NCBI GenBank assembly: GCA_037013495.1 | Contig: CM072810.1 | Span: forward strand, 59,010,843-59,074,842 | Source of the DNA: Hippophae tibetana | Taxonomy: Eukaryota; Streptophyta; Magnoliopsida; Rosales; Elaeagnaceae | Reading direction: 5' to 3' | Length of the DNA stretch: 64,000 nucleotides | Part shown: positions 9,941-20,997 of the stretch, piece by piece | Position numbering within the stretch: the first letter of the stretch is position 1 | How the letters are laid out: every line of letters starts with the position of its first letter | The notes under the pieces: model-generated | Told to the model about the DNA's origin: nothing | The model's input: the letters and a program-made list of their open reading frames with translations, nothing else | Database searches by the model: none | Made by a program: the position numbers and the translations under genes

Positions 9941-12900
9941 CAAAGAATTTTCTGAATTAATTATTTTTAATAGTTTTCTAATGTCTGTTAGGACTTTGTC
10001 TTCTTGTATTTTATTGAGACAAGAGTTTTATTTCTCTTCTATATCTAATGAAATATTTTCTAAATAAGGTTTTTACTGGTCTTCAATCTCACCACGTTTT
10101 CGCTTTTTATATTATTGCATAAAAGTTGGGTTTGAGACAATTAAAACTTTTCTTATTTTGGAGACATAGATGGTATCCCCTTCTAAGGTTGTGAGACTTT
10201 TTTTGTCGAAATGTTGTGTGAAAGGTTGATATAAATTTAGGAAATTATTTCCTATTAACAAATCTACTCTTGTTTCCTATTGATATATGGTAAGAATGTG
10301 AAAGTTTTCTCATCCTATCATTATATCAGTATCTTTTAATACCTTATTAAGTTTTATTTTAGTATTATTAACAATTTTTACAATTAAATCTTTTGGCTCT
10401 TGTTTTCAGTTGCCTTATAGAAATACATATCTACTGGCTACACACATACTAGTTCTTGTATCTATATATGCATGTAAATGATAAATGTTATAGCTTTTAA
10501 ATTTTAGTCATACTTTAATGTAAGTATTATTTGGATTTGTAATACTATATAAATCATTCATCTTCTGATTAAAAATATCCATAATTTGAGTGTTCATATT
10601 CTAAATTATTTATTTCTTCCAATAGATAGTTATTATAAGTATCATCTATATCAAATTCTTTTATTGGTTCTAATTCCATTTTGAAAGCTTCTTCTAAGAT
10701 TTTTTCTTTTTGTGGAAATTCTTTTTTTATGTTGAAGTCTACTTGGGCATTCGTTAGCATAATATCTTTTTTCATTACAAATCCAACATCTACATTTTTT
10801 CTTCCCTAAAAGGAAATAATTCCCTTTTTTCATAAGGTTTATACTTCTTTCTTCTAAAATATTTTTTCTCGTAGTTTTTTTATTAAATCTCTTTTTGTAA
10901 TTTTGGAAATTTTGTTTTCTGAATTTATATTTTTAAAATTTTTTAAATTTTTTATGTTTTTTATATTTATATTTTTGTTTATAAGATTTTATATTACATT
11001 CATATTTTCTTGGTATTCTAAAATCTCTTATATCATAACATATTTTATCATTTCCTCTTATCTGTTTATATTCTTTTCTTGCTTGGCATTGAATAATGAT
11101 ATAATTTTTAAGGCTTCTTATTCTTCCTCATAGAATATCTAGTATAGTTTCTCTATTCATTTGTTCCCAATTTTCTGTTAAGGTTTTATGTAGTGTTCCA
11201 GGTAATTTTTGAAAAACATATTTCTTTATAAGTTGTTTGCATAAAGGATAGTAATTTATGGTAATACATTTCATATTCACAAATAAAAGAATCTATGTAA
11301 CACATGTAACAAATTTCCATATTTGTTAGATGCCATTTAGCTTTATTGATTTTATTTTTACTCGATTCAGTAATAGTCCTTCATTTATCTTCTCCAATAA
11401 ATTATTTGTATATTTCATTTATTATTGTATCCAAGTATTCCCTTCCTGTGGAAGCATTTCCTTGCATTAACAAATGTTGTTGATATATTAAGTTTGAAAA
11501 CTAAACTTTAACATTTCCTATCATTTTATGTGCTATAAGTACCCTACAGATTGCCGAGTTTGTTTGGGTAATTTGAGAGGTTTGTATGAGCACACTCATA
11601 CCACTAGCCCATTCATCTAAACCTTTTTTCCTACTCTTATACAGTCTAAATCTAGAAGTTCAGACTTATAATTATCATGGATTTTAACTCTGGTGGAATA
11701 CTACTTCTAGTTCCCCAATGCAACCCTTTCCTCCATTTTAGGTGGTTGTCTTCTTCTATCCATGGTATCAGGTTGTTCTATTCTTTGCCTATTTATTTCT
11801 CCCTTATATGGGTTAGATGTTCCTTATTGGTAAGAGACTAGTAATGAAATTGGTTTCATATGACTTCTTGGGGTTATGGTTTTTAGATCAAAATCAGTTT
11901 CACTGATTATTGTCATATCATCATCTTCTTTGTTAGTATAAAGTTTTTCATTATATGTTCTTCTATTTTTTTATTGGTTAATGTCAATAAACTAACTAAT
12001 ATTTCTATATCCCTATTTTCAAGGTCAATGAATTTTCTTTCTAATTCTTTTCTATATTCCATTAAATTGGAATTATTTTTTTATTCTTAGATTGTTCTTC
12101 ATTTTTTCTTTTCTCATTTTTAGGAATCAAGGAATCTGTTCTCCTAAGTGGTTCTGCTTTTAGTATTTCTAAGGGATTATATTTATAACCTATTATTTCA
12201 TTATTCCTATGTATGTTGTATACATCTTTTCTTAATTCTAAAAATTCTTAGTGTATAACTTATTGGTAGTTTATTATAATCACATTCATTTATTTCCTTT
12301 AGTAATCCTTTTTATATATCTATTATTTCCTTTAAATATTTTGTGTTTAATTCTTAGATTAAATCAATTTCCTCTGTTAATAATTGTACAGTTTCAAATA
12401 ATATTGCATGATTTTTTGCTACGCCTACTAGGTTTCCATTTACTTCTAGATGCATATTTTTTATTTTATCTTTAAATATTATTTTTCCCTAATATACAAT
12501 CATGTACTAATTTTTTCATTATTTTGACTTCATTTTCTAGTTTTTTAACTTCTTCTTGGTTAGAAGTTTTTTTTTCATGATCTATAAAAGTAAACATTAA
12601 TATGTTATTATTTTAACAACATTACTTTTCTTCCTATTATTAAGAGTTTTTTTATATCTAATTTTCATTCTTCTCGTATTTCAAAGTCTGTTAGTATTTT
12701 TGGTTTTATTATTTGTCCAAATTTCTTAAAAGTTTTATCTATTTCTATAAATTCATTTTGTCTGTATATTGAACTATTATGACTATTTATTAAAGAATAT
12801 GCTACTAAATAATGTATTGAAAAAGGATGATTTCATTCTTTCATTAATTTTTGTATCTCAAATTTATAAGCTACACGTGATACTTAATTTAGATTTTTAT

Positions 12901-13192
12901 CATATATATTAATAGCAAATCTAGGATATGCTATAAATTTTAGCTTTTGGTATCCTAAATTACCATAGACCATTCCTAATAATGCATCTTGCCATTTATT
13001 ATTCTGTTATCTAATAATGCTATTTTTATTGGTGTATCTATTCCTTCTCTAAAATGAGCTTTTATTAATATTTAAATTAATCCTAAATGAATGTATCTAA
13101 TTTTTTTGTCTTTATAATGAATTTTTGATAGCTTGTTTAATATAGTTTCTTTATCAATTAATGATATATTATGATTAATTAATCATTAATGG

Positions 13193-13294
13193 TATATTAG
13201 TTGTATGCAACTAATATACTTTATCAACCGTATATTAGTTGTATGCAACTAATATACTTTATCAACCGTATATTAGTTGTATGCAACTAATATA
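13193..13294. repeat. Three-copy 38-bp tandem repeat, each unit a hairpin
   Basis: Units start at 13193, 13231 and 13269. Each contains the inverted repeat TATATTAGTTG/CAACTAATATA around a TATG loop, followed by the linker CTTTATCAACCG. The array sits inside the movement-protein part of the pararetrovirus fossil. The copies are practically identical, so the expansion is recent compared with the fossil. Confidence 0.92.
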
Positions 13295-13324
13295 CTTTTC
13301 CTAAAAGTACTTTTAGGAAAAGTA
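13293..13324. repeat. Perfect 32-bp palindrome
   Basis: A gapless perfect palindrome centred on AAAAGTACTTTT, extending through TACTTTTCCT and its complement AGGAAAAGTA. It directly abuts the 38-bp hairpin array. Confidence 0.92.
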
Positions 13325-13359
13325 GATTCTTATTTTCTGTATTTATACATCTATTAATC

Positions 13360-13405
13360 TTCATTATAATTAAGAGTTTGTAAATACATTCAGTCTATTT
13401 AATTT
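13360..13405. repeat. 46-bp direct repeat, left copy
   Basis: Matches 14029-14074 with two differences. It contains AAGAGTTTGTAAATACATT. The two copies flank a 623-bp copia-derived insert inside the pararetrovirus fossil. Confidence 0.92.
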
Positions 13406-14028
13406 GGTATCAGAGCAGGAAAATAAAAAAATAAAAAAAATTTGTTTTACCGGTATCTGAGTAGCAGCGCCGCCTAGCGTCGCCATCATTTCTAGCTTCG
13501 CGCCCCTCTGCGCTGTTCAGTTTCCTCTCCAAAATCAGTGCGCCCCTCTGCGCTGCAAGTTGCTCTTTTGTGGGAACAAAAGGAAAACTAATAAGTTTGG
13601 CATCTAACTTCTCTTTTATAAAGTGACGATCAACCTCTACATGCTTAGTGCGATCATGTTGTACTAGATTTTGTGATATATCAATAGCTGCTCGATTGTC
13701 ACAATACATCTGCATAGTATTTTTGAGTTCGAAGCCCAAATCTAATAACAAAGTTCTTATCCACAGCAATTCACAAACCCCATGAGCCATACCTCTATAC
13801 TCGGCCTCAGCACTAGATCGTGCCACCACTTTCTGCTTATTACTTTTCCATGTAACCAAATTTCCTTTCACAAAGGTGAAATAACCCGATGTTGACTTTC
13901 TATCTGTAATACTTCCAGCCCAATCAACATTTGTGAATCCTTAAACTTCAAGAGGATTGTTGTGTTTAGAGAACATTACTCCCCTTCCTGGAGCCGATTT
14001 CAAATACCTTAAAATTCTCAAAACAACA
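13406..14028 (-). mobile_element. Copia-derived chimeric insert (leader with PBS joined to opposite-strand RNase H)
   Basis: On the plus strand the insert opens with the primer-binding sequence TGGTATCAGAGC (13405-13416, initiator tRNA-Met type) and a leader-like stretch. On the minus strand, about 14020-13560 resembles copia RNase H (SAPGRGVMFS, STSGYF, ARSSAEAEYRGMAHGV, CDNRAAIDIS, HVEVDRHFIKEKL). Leader and RNase H therefore lie in opposite orientations, which is not a normal element layout. No LTR is present. It is a broken fragment embedded in the pararetrovirus fossil. Confidence 0.8.
13500..13555. repeat. GC-rich 16-bp direct repeat, 40-bp spacing
   Basis: GCGCCCCTCTGCGCTG occurs at 13500-13515 and again at 13540-13555. 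It lies between the primer-binding leader and the RNase H fragment of the chimeric insert and is strikingly GC-rich for this window. Confidence 0.9.
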
Positions 14029-14074
14029 TTCATTATAACTAAGAGTTTGTAAATACATTTAGTCTATTTAATTT
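14029..14074. repeat. 46-bp direct repeat, right copy
   Basis: Second copy of the repeat at 13360-13405, with two differences. Together the pair looks like a long duplication at an insertion or repair site. Confidence 0.92.
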
Positions 14075-15349
14075 ATTATACCTTCCTTTTGCATTTTTAA
14101 TCTTAATACTTATTTTTATATTACTTATACCATAGTAAATTATATTTTTCCTAAAGAATAATTTTCTTATTAAAAATGATGAGTCTTTAAATCTATCTTC
14201 TCCTTTAAGATTTAATTTTTCTTTTTGAACATCTTCAATTTTTTTTACTTATTACCATTTCGTATGAAAAACATCATGAAATGTCTTCTGTTTCTATGTC
14301 TATTATTTTTTAGTTTATTTTTTATTTATTTTTATTTTAAAAATGTTATTTCCTTTATGTTTCATAGATATTTTTGAATTTTTTGAAATCTTAGGAGTAT
14401 TTTTGTTATTAAATGTTACTATTTACTTCTATTAAATTTAACTTCTGTTATGTTTCGGGGGTATTTTTAAAATTTTTAAAACTTTGGGAGTATTTTTCAA
14501 GATTCCTTAAAACTTGAGAATATTTTTAATATTATATCCCAAATTTGGATTCAAAAATAAATAATATTTTTAGATTCAAATTTTATGTAAGAGTAGATTT
14601 GGATAGAATCAGTAACAAACTATTATAAAAAAAAAAAACAGCATATGTATGTAAACATGCCTAACATAGTAACATTAATGGTAATCATAAAATACAATAT
14701 ATTTTTCTTTATAATAAAAATAAACCACATGTTAATGTAAGAGTTCATTGTAGGAACCACATTCACAAAGAAACGCATCTAATGCACATTCACGTCAACA
14801 TACATACAATGATAGAAATTTCAAAACACTGGAGGATTGAGGTAATCAATAATTTATGGGTGACCATAACAATTGGCTCCAATTAAAACTCACAATAGCA
14901 CATGTAGGGTCGTGCTAATTCTTAGTAACCCACGTTAAAAGATTTGTTACTTTATTTTCGCCAATTCACCAAAAATATTGTTAAAATTGAGATTTTTACC
15001 CATTCGTTGAAAACGGACAAAAGTTTTTTTCTTTCTTTCAATTTTCACTTCATTCAAAATGGTTAAAATAATAAATGAGTTAAAAAAAATTCAATAGGGA
15101 TAAATTTATATCATTAATTTTGTTTTTAAATAAACCTTATTACTTTTTTTTTCTTAAAAAAAAAAAGAAATTCCTTTAAAAAAAAATAGGATCCAAATAT
15201 ATTATTAATTATTCTTTGAAAAATTAGATAAATTATCTATTTTTATTAATTTTACAACACTATTATTAATCATATTATTACTATTTTACTAATAGATAAA
15301 TGATAGTAAAAGCCTGCTACATATGATTAAATTGTATTTTGGATCTTTT

Positions 15350-15645
15350 TATTTGGTAAGCAATATAAATTTATTACTTCTTGTAAAGTTACAGTGAAAT
15401 TCATTAAATAATTTTAGGTTAAATTTTTAAAGAGTAAAACTGATATTTTAAAAAATATTTATTTTTTTACGAAAAATAATAACAATAAATATTTAAATGA
15501 ATAAGTTTTGTTACCGTATCATTGTCTTATAAGTAATAGTATTAATAATGTTTTTATATATTTATTATATTAAATCATAAATTATTTATTTAAAATACTT
15601 ATATATAATTTATGAATTTATGATTATTATTTTATTGGATAATTT
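15350..15645. repeat. Dispersed AT-rich repeat, second copy
   Basis: Aligns by eye with 7113-7475 in the same orientation, with many substitutions and gaps. Family not recognised. Confidence 0.45.
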
Positions 15646-15926
15646 ACCTATCAATTTTATTGCTTAGTCTAATAATTTCAATTTATCTATTATTTACTAT
15701 CTTTATTTTTGTGCTTTTAATAACAATTTATCATGAATTTTTACATGCTTACAATTATATAAATATTATATTTAATAAAAATTAAAAGGAAACACTCACC
15801 CCTCGGCCTTCGTTGAGTATTTTTTTTCGTTAACAAAGTTACTTAATTTTTTCTTTTTTTCTTTAACATACTTTTCGCGTACACATTTTTAGGTTAAAAT
15901 GAAATATAATAAAATTAAGTCAAAAA

Positions 15927-15966
<40 letters not shown>

Positions 15967-16909
15967 ATATGAATCACCATGAATTTTTTTTTTCAAACCA
16001 ATTAAATAATTTTATAAAAATTTAAATCTTATCAATATGCAATACTTGCCTATTGAAATTTAATAATATTAATAATATTTTTATTCGAATTAAAGTTAGA
16101 TCTAATTCTGGCTGGATCCCAGCTTTCCACTTTCTTTTTCTTTATTTCTTGCACGTCATTTTCTATAAAGTAGAAAAAGTTTTTTTTTCTCTCTCTCTCT
16201 CTCTCTCTTCCCCCTTTTTTTTTTAACACGAGAAAGTACTAGAGATTAATTAAAGTAAACTATCACGTATAATAATAATTTTATTTTATAACTATTTTTT
16301 CATCAAAGTCGTTTATAATTATAGTTGATGATGAGTATGGTCCTTTGGCACATGGGCTGTGAAAGACCATTGGATGAAAAACATGTTATCAGATCTATAC
16401 ATTAGGTAGGAAAAGAGAAAAAAAAAAATTACAAAATTACCTTTTATTATAAATGCATCTGGCTTACATATTTATCTTATAAATAAAAAGTGTAAATCAC
16501 ATTTTCTAATATTATTTTATTTAAATTTTAAAAAAATAGATTCATTTAATTTTAAGTTTTAATAAATTAGATTATTTTTAATTATTATTTTAATAATAAT
16601 ATTTGAGGTAATTTTAAAAACAATTATTTACGTAAATTATAAAAGTATTCAAAATAAATAATTTGTTAGATTTTTTAATAATAAAAATACATGAGATAAA
16701 AATAAAATCATATTATTTTTTCTCATAAATTTTAAGAATTTTTTTTATTTTTACAATAATTATTCAATACTAACTTACTTTTACTAATTTAATATATAAC
16801 ATTATAATAGATAAATCATGCAAATATTTATATATTATAATTATATATAATGTAGTGATTTTTTTAATAATTTTAATTATATTTATTATTAATAATAAAG
16901 TATATTATT

Positions 16910-16912
<3 letters not shown>

Positions 16913-16966
<54 letters not shown>
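16913..16966. repeat. (AT)27 microsatellite
   Basis: Uninterrupted AT dinucleotides followed by a short GTAT-rich tail. Likely length-polymorphic. Confidence 0.97.
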
Positions 16967-16978
<12 letters not shown>

Positions 16979-19900
16979 ATGTATATATAATTTTCCCAAT
17001 AATAAACGTGAATAAAGATATAAAAAAACAATTAAAGGCAATTGGCACGCGATATTTGTGATTGCCTTTGATTCCTCAATTTAAGGTTTTATTTTTTTAT
17101 TTTTTAATAGTCTCCTCAATTTAAGGTTGGATTTTGGAAAAGATTTTTTTCCCATCTCTCTTATTCCTTTCAAAGAGAAAGCAATAAATGGCAAGAACTT
17201 CCAAAAATAAATAATTGTAAAATAAAAATAAAAAGTTATTCTTAGAGTTTACATATTTTGACAAATAACCTTAATTTTTTTTAAATATCAAAAATAAATT
17301 TTAATGAAATTTAAAGATATCTTTAATTTTAAGTTAAAATTTTAATTTCTCTTATATTTTTATTTTATTCTACTAATATAAAGCATAAAAATAAAAAAAA
17401 TCCACATAAAATTTTAAAATATATACATACATTCTTATCAATTAAAAAAATGAAATTTAAATATATATTATGAATGATTTTTTTATTTAACTCAAATCAC
17501 ATACAGTGTAGTTACTTCTAATTTTTTAACTATTGGGTCCAACTTTCATTATATTTAGTGATATATTATTACCCAAGATTTAATTATAAAAATAGCATGA
17601 GATTTTCAATTTAAACACTTACAATAAATTTAGTAAAAAGGTTAACAAATTGAACTAATAAACTAACTAATGTTTAATTAAGTGAACTAATCAATTAATT
17701 ATATAAAAATAATAATTGATGATAAATTTTAGGATATTAATACTTATAAATAACTTATTTGAACTAAAATTTAATAAATTATCTAATTAATATAATCACA
17801 TATTCTATTTCTTGAATGTGTTAAGTAATTAATTAATTATGTTAATGGTATAATTAATTACATTTTTAATTTTTATAAACATTCTCCAAAAAATTTAAAA
17901 TATTCTTTATTAGTTTTATCTAATTAGTTAATTAATTTAAAAAATATGGTCAATATAAAAAAAATAGAAATATCCTTTACAAAATTGCATATTCATTTAG
18001 ATTATTCACCCCATTTATCCAAAATGATGAACTCAGATTTCATCGTGGATTTAGCGATGCATGTCTGTTTAAAGAACTTCCATGAAACAGCTGCACCACC
18101 CAGTATGAATACATATCCACTAGTACATTTTGAGTCTTTCATATCAAATATCTAATTGGCATCACTTTATCCTTCTAATACAACTGGATATCTTGTGTAG
18201 TGTAGTTTATAGTTACGTGTATATCTTAAGTATCTATGTAGTCTTGTAATACCTTTTCAATGATCAGATCGTGGATTACTAGTATATCTATTTAGTTTGC
18301 TTACAACATAAGCTATGTATGGTCTCGTACAACTCATTAAGTACATAAGACTATCGCTCTAGAATATTCTAATTGAGACATATCTCACTTTTATTCTTAG
18401 ATAGGTGTAAATTTACATCTACTAGTGTTCTCATAGTTCTAGAATCACCCTTGTTGAATTTCTCAAGTATTTTGTCAACATAATGACATTGACTTAGAAT
18501 GAGACTACTTGATATCCTTGATATCTTAATTCCCAGAATTACATTAGCAGTTCCATGTCTTTCATATCAAACCTTGAATTCAACATAGACTTAGTAGATT
18601 TGATTATTACTACCCATAATTAGCATGTCATCAACATAAAGACACAAGATAACATAACTATCTTCTTTGTCCTTGACATATACACATTTTTCACATTTGT
18701 TGATTTTAAATTTGTTTGCCCTCATGACATTATCAAACTTTTCATGCCATTATTTTGGTGCTTATTTCGATCCATATAAAGACTTCACCAATTTACAAAC
18801 ATTTCCTTCTTTCCCTAGGCATGAAAAACCATTCGGTTGGTTCATATAGATTTCTTCATCTAACTCTCCATTTAGAAAGGTTGTCTTTACATCCATTTGA
18901 TGTATTTCAAGATTTCGTAGAGCTGTTATAGCAATTATCATCCTTATAGATATTATTCTCGTTGTAGGAGAATAAGTATCAAAGTAATCAAGGTCATGTC
19001 ATTGTTTATATCTCTTAATTACAAGTCTAGCCTTGTACTTATCAATTGATCCATCTGATTTACGTTTTCTTGTGAAAATCCACTCAGACCCTAGTGTTTT
19101 ACTACTTGGAGGTAAATCAACTAATTCCCAAGTGTGATTTTGCAGAATGGACTCAATTTCACTATTAATGGCTTCTTACTATTGAGTATCTTTAAAAGAA
19201 TTCATAGCCTCTTCATAGGTTTGAGGTTTAGTTTCTAGAAAATAGGTCAAAAAATCTGGACCATGGGGTGTTTCTGTCCTAGCCCTCTTGCTACGTCTGA
19301 GTTCAACTTAAACATCTTGTTTAGGTTTTGTGTTTTGACTATCTTCATTCATAGTCTCATAGGTTCATTTAGACGAACTGGATTCTCCTTGAGATTTACC
19401 TAGAAATACATGTTCAAAGAATGATGCATTCCTTGATTCCATTAGTGTGTTCCTGTGTATATCTAGGACCTTTGACTCATGCACAAGAAACCGATAAGCA
19501 CTACTATTATAAGCATATCCAATGAAGATGCAATCTATTGCTTTTGGACCTATCTTCACCTTTTTAGGTATAGGTACAACCACTTTTGCAAAACACCCCA
19601 CACTCGTAAATATTTATAGAAAGGTACCCTTACTTTAAATAATTTATACGATGTCTTATTTGTCTTTATCTGGGGTACCTTATTTAAAAGGTAGTTAGCT
19701 GACAAAATAACTTCCTCACATAAGTTTTGTGGCAACCCAGAACTTAATAGCAATGCATTCATCATTTCTTTCAGGGTACGATTCTTACGTTCAATAACCT
19801 CATTTTGCTGAGGTGAATAAGGCGCTGTGGTTTCATGAATAACTTTGTGTTGTCAACATAATTCACCAAATAGTACCTCATATTCACCACAATAATCACT

Positions 19901-20027
19901 CCACAGTACCTTGATTTTCTGGTTGAGTTAATTCTCAACTTTTGTTTTATAAAGAATAAATTTCTCTATAGCTTCATCTTTTCTTTTAAGAAAATACACA
20001 TAGCAATATTTTGTGCTATCATCAACA

Positions 20028-20997
20028 CACTGCGACAAAAGGGGTATTAAAGTCGGTTCAATGCGTGAACCGACTTTAATTTTTTTTTTAAATTTTTTTT
20101 ACTCATTTTCTATTATACTCAAATAAAAACCTGTATTCGAACAGAAAAAAGCCAAAATCAGTTTAGCAAATAGTTCAAATAATACAAATATTTGAAAAAT
20201 AAAATATTAATTAATAGTAGAAAAATTACCATGGTTTTGTTCTATTTTATTCAAGATCATCATATTCTTCTCCTGATGTTATAATACAAACTTACATATA
20301 TAATATAAAAAATTATACAAATAAATAATAACATATAATAACAGAAAATAAATATGAATAATAAGTACGTAAAATTAATAGAAATACTTAAAAAAGTAAA
20401 TAAAATGATAAAATGAAGGAAAAAAAGAAAAAAATGGTGTTTTGTAAGTGAGAAATGGGTATAATTTTTTTGAATATTTTGCTTAAAACAATAGGGAATC
20501 TAAAAGATTAGTTAGAGTGGAAGAAAACCCACTAACCGGCGCTGGAAATGGTAGTCGTAGGTGGTCGGGAAATGAGAAAGAGTGGAGGAGAAGTGGATGA
20601 GGTTTTGGGTTTTTGAGAGTTATGCAACACTGAGAATAGTTTCTATTTGGGGAAGAAAGAAGAGAAAAGAATTTATCCATGTGTGTATCATCGGTTCCAC
20701 GTGTCAACTGACGCTATGTTACGTGGATAGCATCGGTTTCAAGTGTCAACCGACGCTATGCTACGTGGATAGCGTCGATTCCAGGTGTCAACCGACGCTA
20801 TGCTACGTGGATAGTGTCAGTTTCAGGTGTCAACCGACGCTATGCTACGTGGATAGTGTCGGTTCCAGGTGTCAACCGACGCTATGCTACGTGGATAGCG
20901 TCGATTTTATACCGAACCGACTTTAAATTCATTATAAGTCGGTTTTTGAAAAAATCTAACTTTACATATTGATTAAATACCCATTTTTGTAGTAGTG
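20028..20997. mobile_element. Non-autonomous CACTA (En/Spm) DNA transposon, 970 bp
   Basis: The ends are CACTGCGACAAAAGGGG on the left and, as reverse complement, CACTACTACAAAAATGGG on the right, the hallmark CACTA terminus. Both ends are flanked by the 3-bp direct repeat ACA (20025-20027 and 20998-21000), the duplication length known for CACTA. A subterminal hairpin, TAAAGTCGGTTC (20048-20059) with GAACCGACTTTA (20067-20078), also occurs in the large CACTA at 53.6 kb. Positions 20247-20277 resemble 54608-54638 in that element. No transposase is encoded. It sits in the integrase region of copia-2, so it is younger than that insertion. Confidence 0.95.
20691..20900. repeat. Five 42-bp tandem repeats inside the CACTA element
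   Basis: Units start at 20691, 20733, 20775, 20817 and 20859, with a partial sixth at 20901. Each contains GTGTCAACCGACGCTATG and CTACGTGGATAG or close variants. They are GC-rich for this region. Clustered subterminal repeats are the known binding sites for the TNPA-type protein in CACTA elements, so a binding role is plausible. Because 42 is a multiple of three, a chance open frame repeats a CQPTLCYVDSV-like peptide. Confidence 0.93.

Larger units (their letters stand above)
9950..14300 (-). mobile_element. Endogenous pararetrovirus fossil (Caulimoviridae, Petuvirus/Florendovirus-like)
   Basis: Read on the minus strand, three regions occur in the order of a Caulimoviridae polyprotein. Movement protein of the 30K family comes first (about 14230-14029 and 13360-12750, with RYIHLGLI, ALLGMVYGNLGYQ and KFIAYPRF). 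The coat protein follows (about 11300-10570, with a basic stretch and the Cys-rich knuckle CRCWICNEK...NECP at 10747-10794). An aspartic protease region comes last (about 10540-10200, with HAYIDTRTSMCVASR and LIGNNFLNLYQPF). Reverse transcriptase and RNase H regions are not present. The copy is broken in many places (well over ten breaks) and is interrupted by a foreign insert at 13406-14028. Genus is inferred from gene order and knuckle style and is uncertain. Confidence 0.8.
14300..17940. other. AT-rich spacer with microsatellites
   Basis: No gene recognised. It includes several GGGAGTATTTTT-like motifs at about 14390-14540, the dispersed repeat at 15350-15645, (TA)15 at 15931-15960, (CT)10 at 16189-16208 and (AT)27 at 16913-16966. 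The small open frame over the last is a poly Ile-Tyr artefact. Confidence 0.65.

Noticed and set aside
13193-13294. Palindromic repeat array resembling a CRISPR
   Set aside because: The linkers are identical rather than unique, there are only three units, and it lies in a plant virus fossil.
13405-13416. Primer-binding sequence taken at first as that of the pararetrovirus
   Set aside because: It lies on the plus strand while the virus regions read on the minus strand, and it falls exactly at the edge of the inserted copia chimera.
16855-17061. Open frame with poly Ile-Tyr
   Set aside because: Translation of the (AT)27 microsatellite.
20691-20900. Regular repeat array resembling a CRISPR
   Set aside because: Units are directly adjacent with no unique spacers, in a plant transposon.
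20582-20926. 114-codon frame with repeated CQPTLCYVDSV peptide, suggestive of a Cys-rich secreted peptide
   Set aside because: It is the 42-bp subterminal repeat array of the CACTA element read in frame; no signal peptide, and the repeats also make sense as DNA-binding sites.
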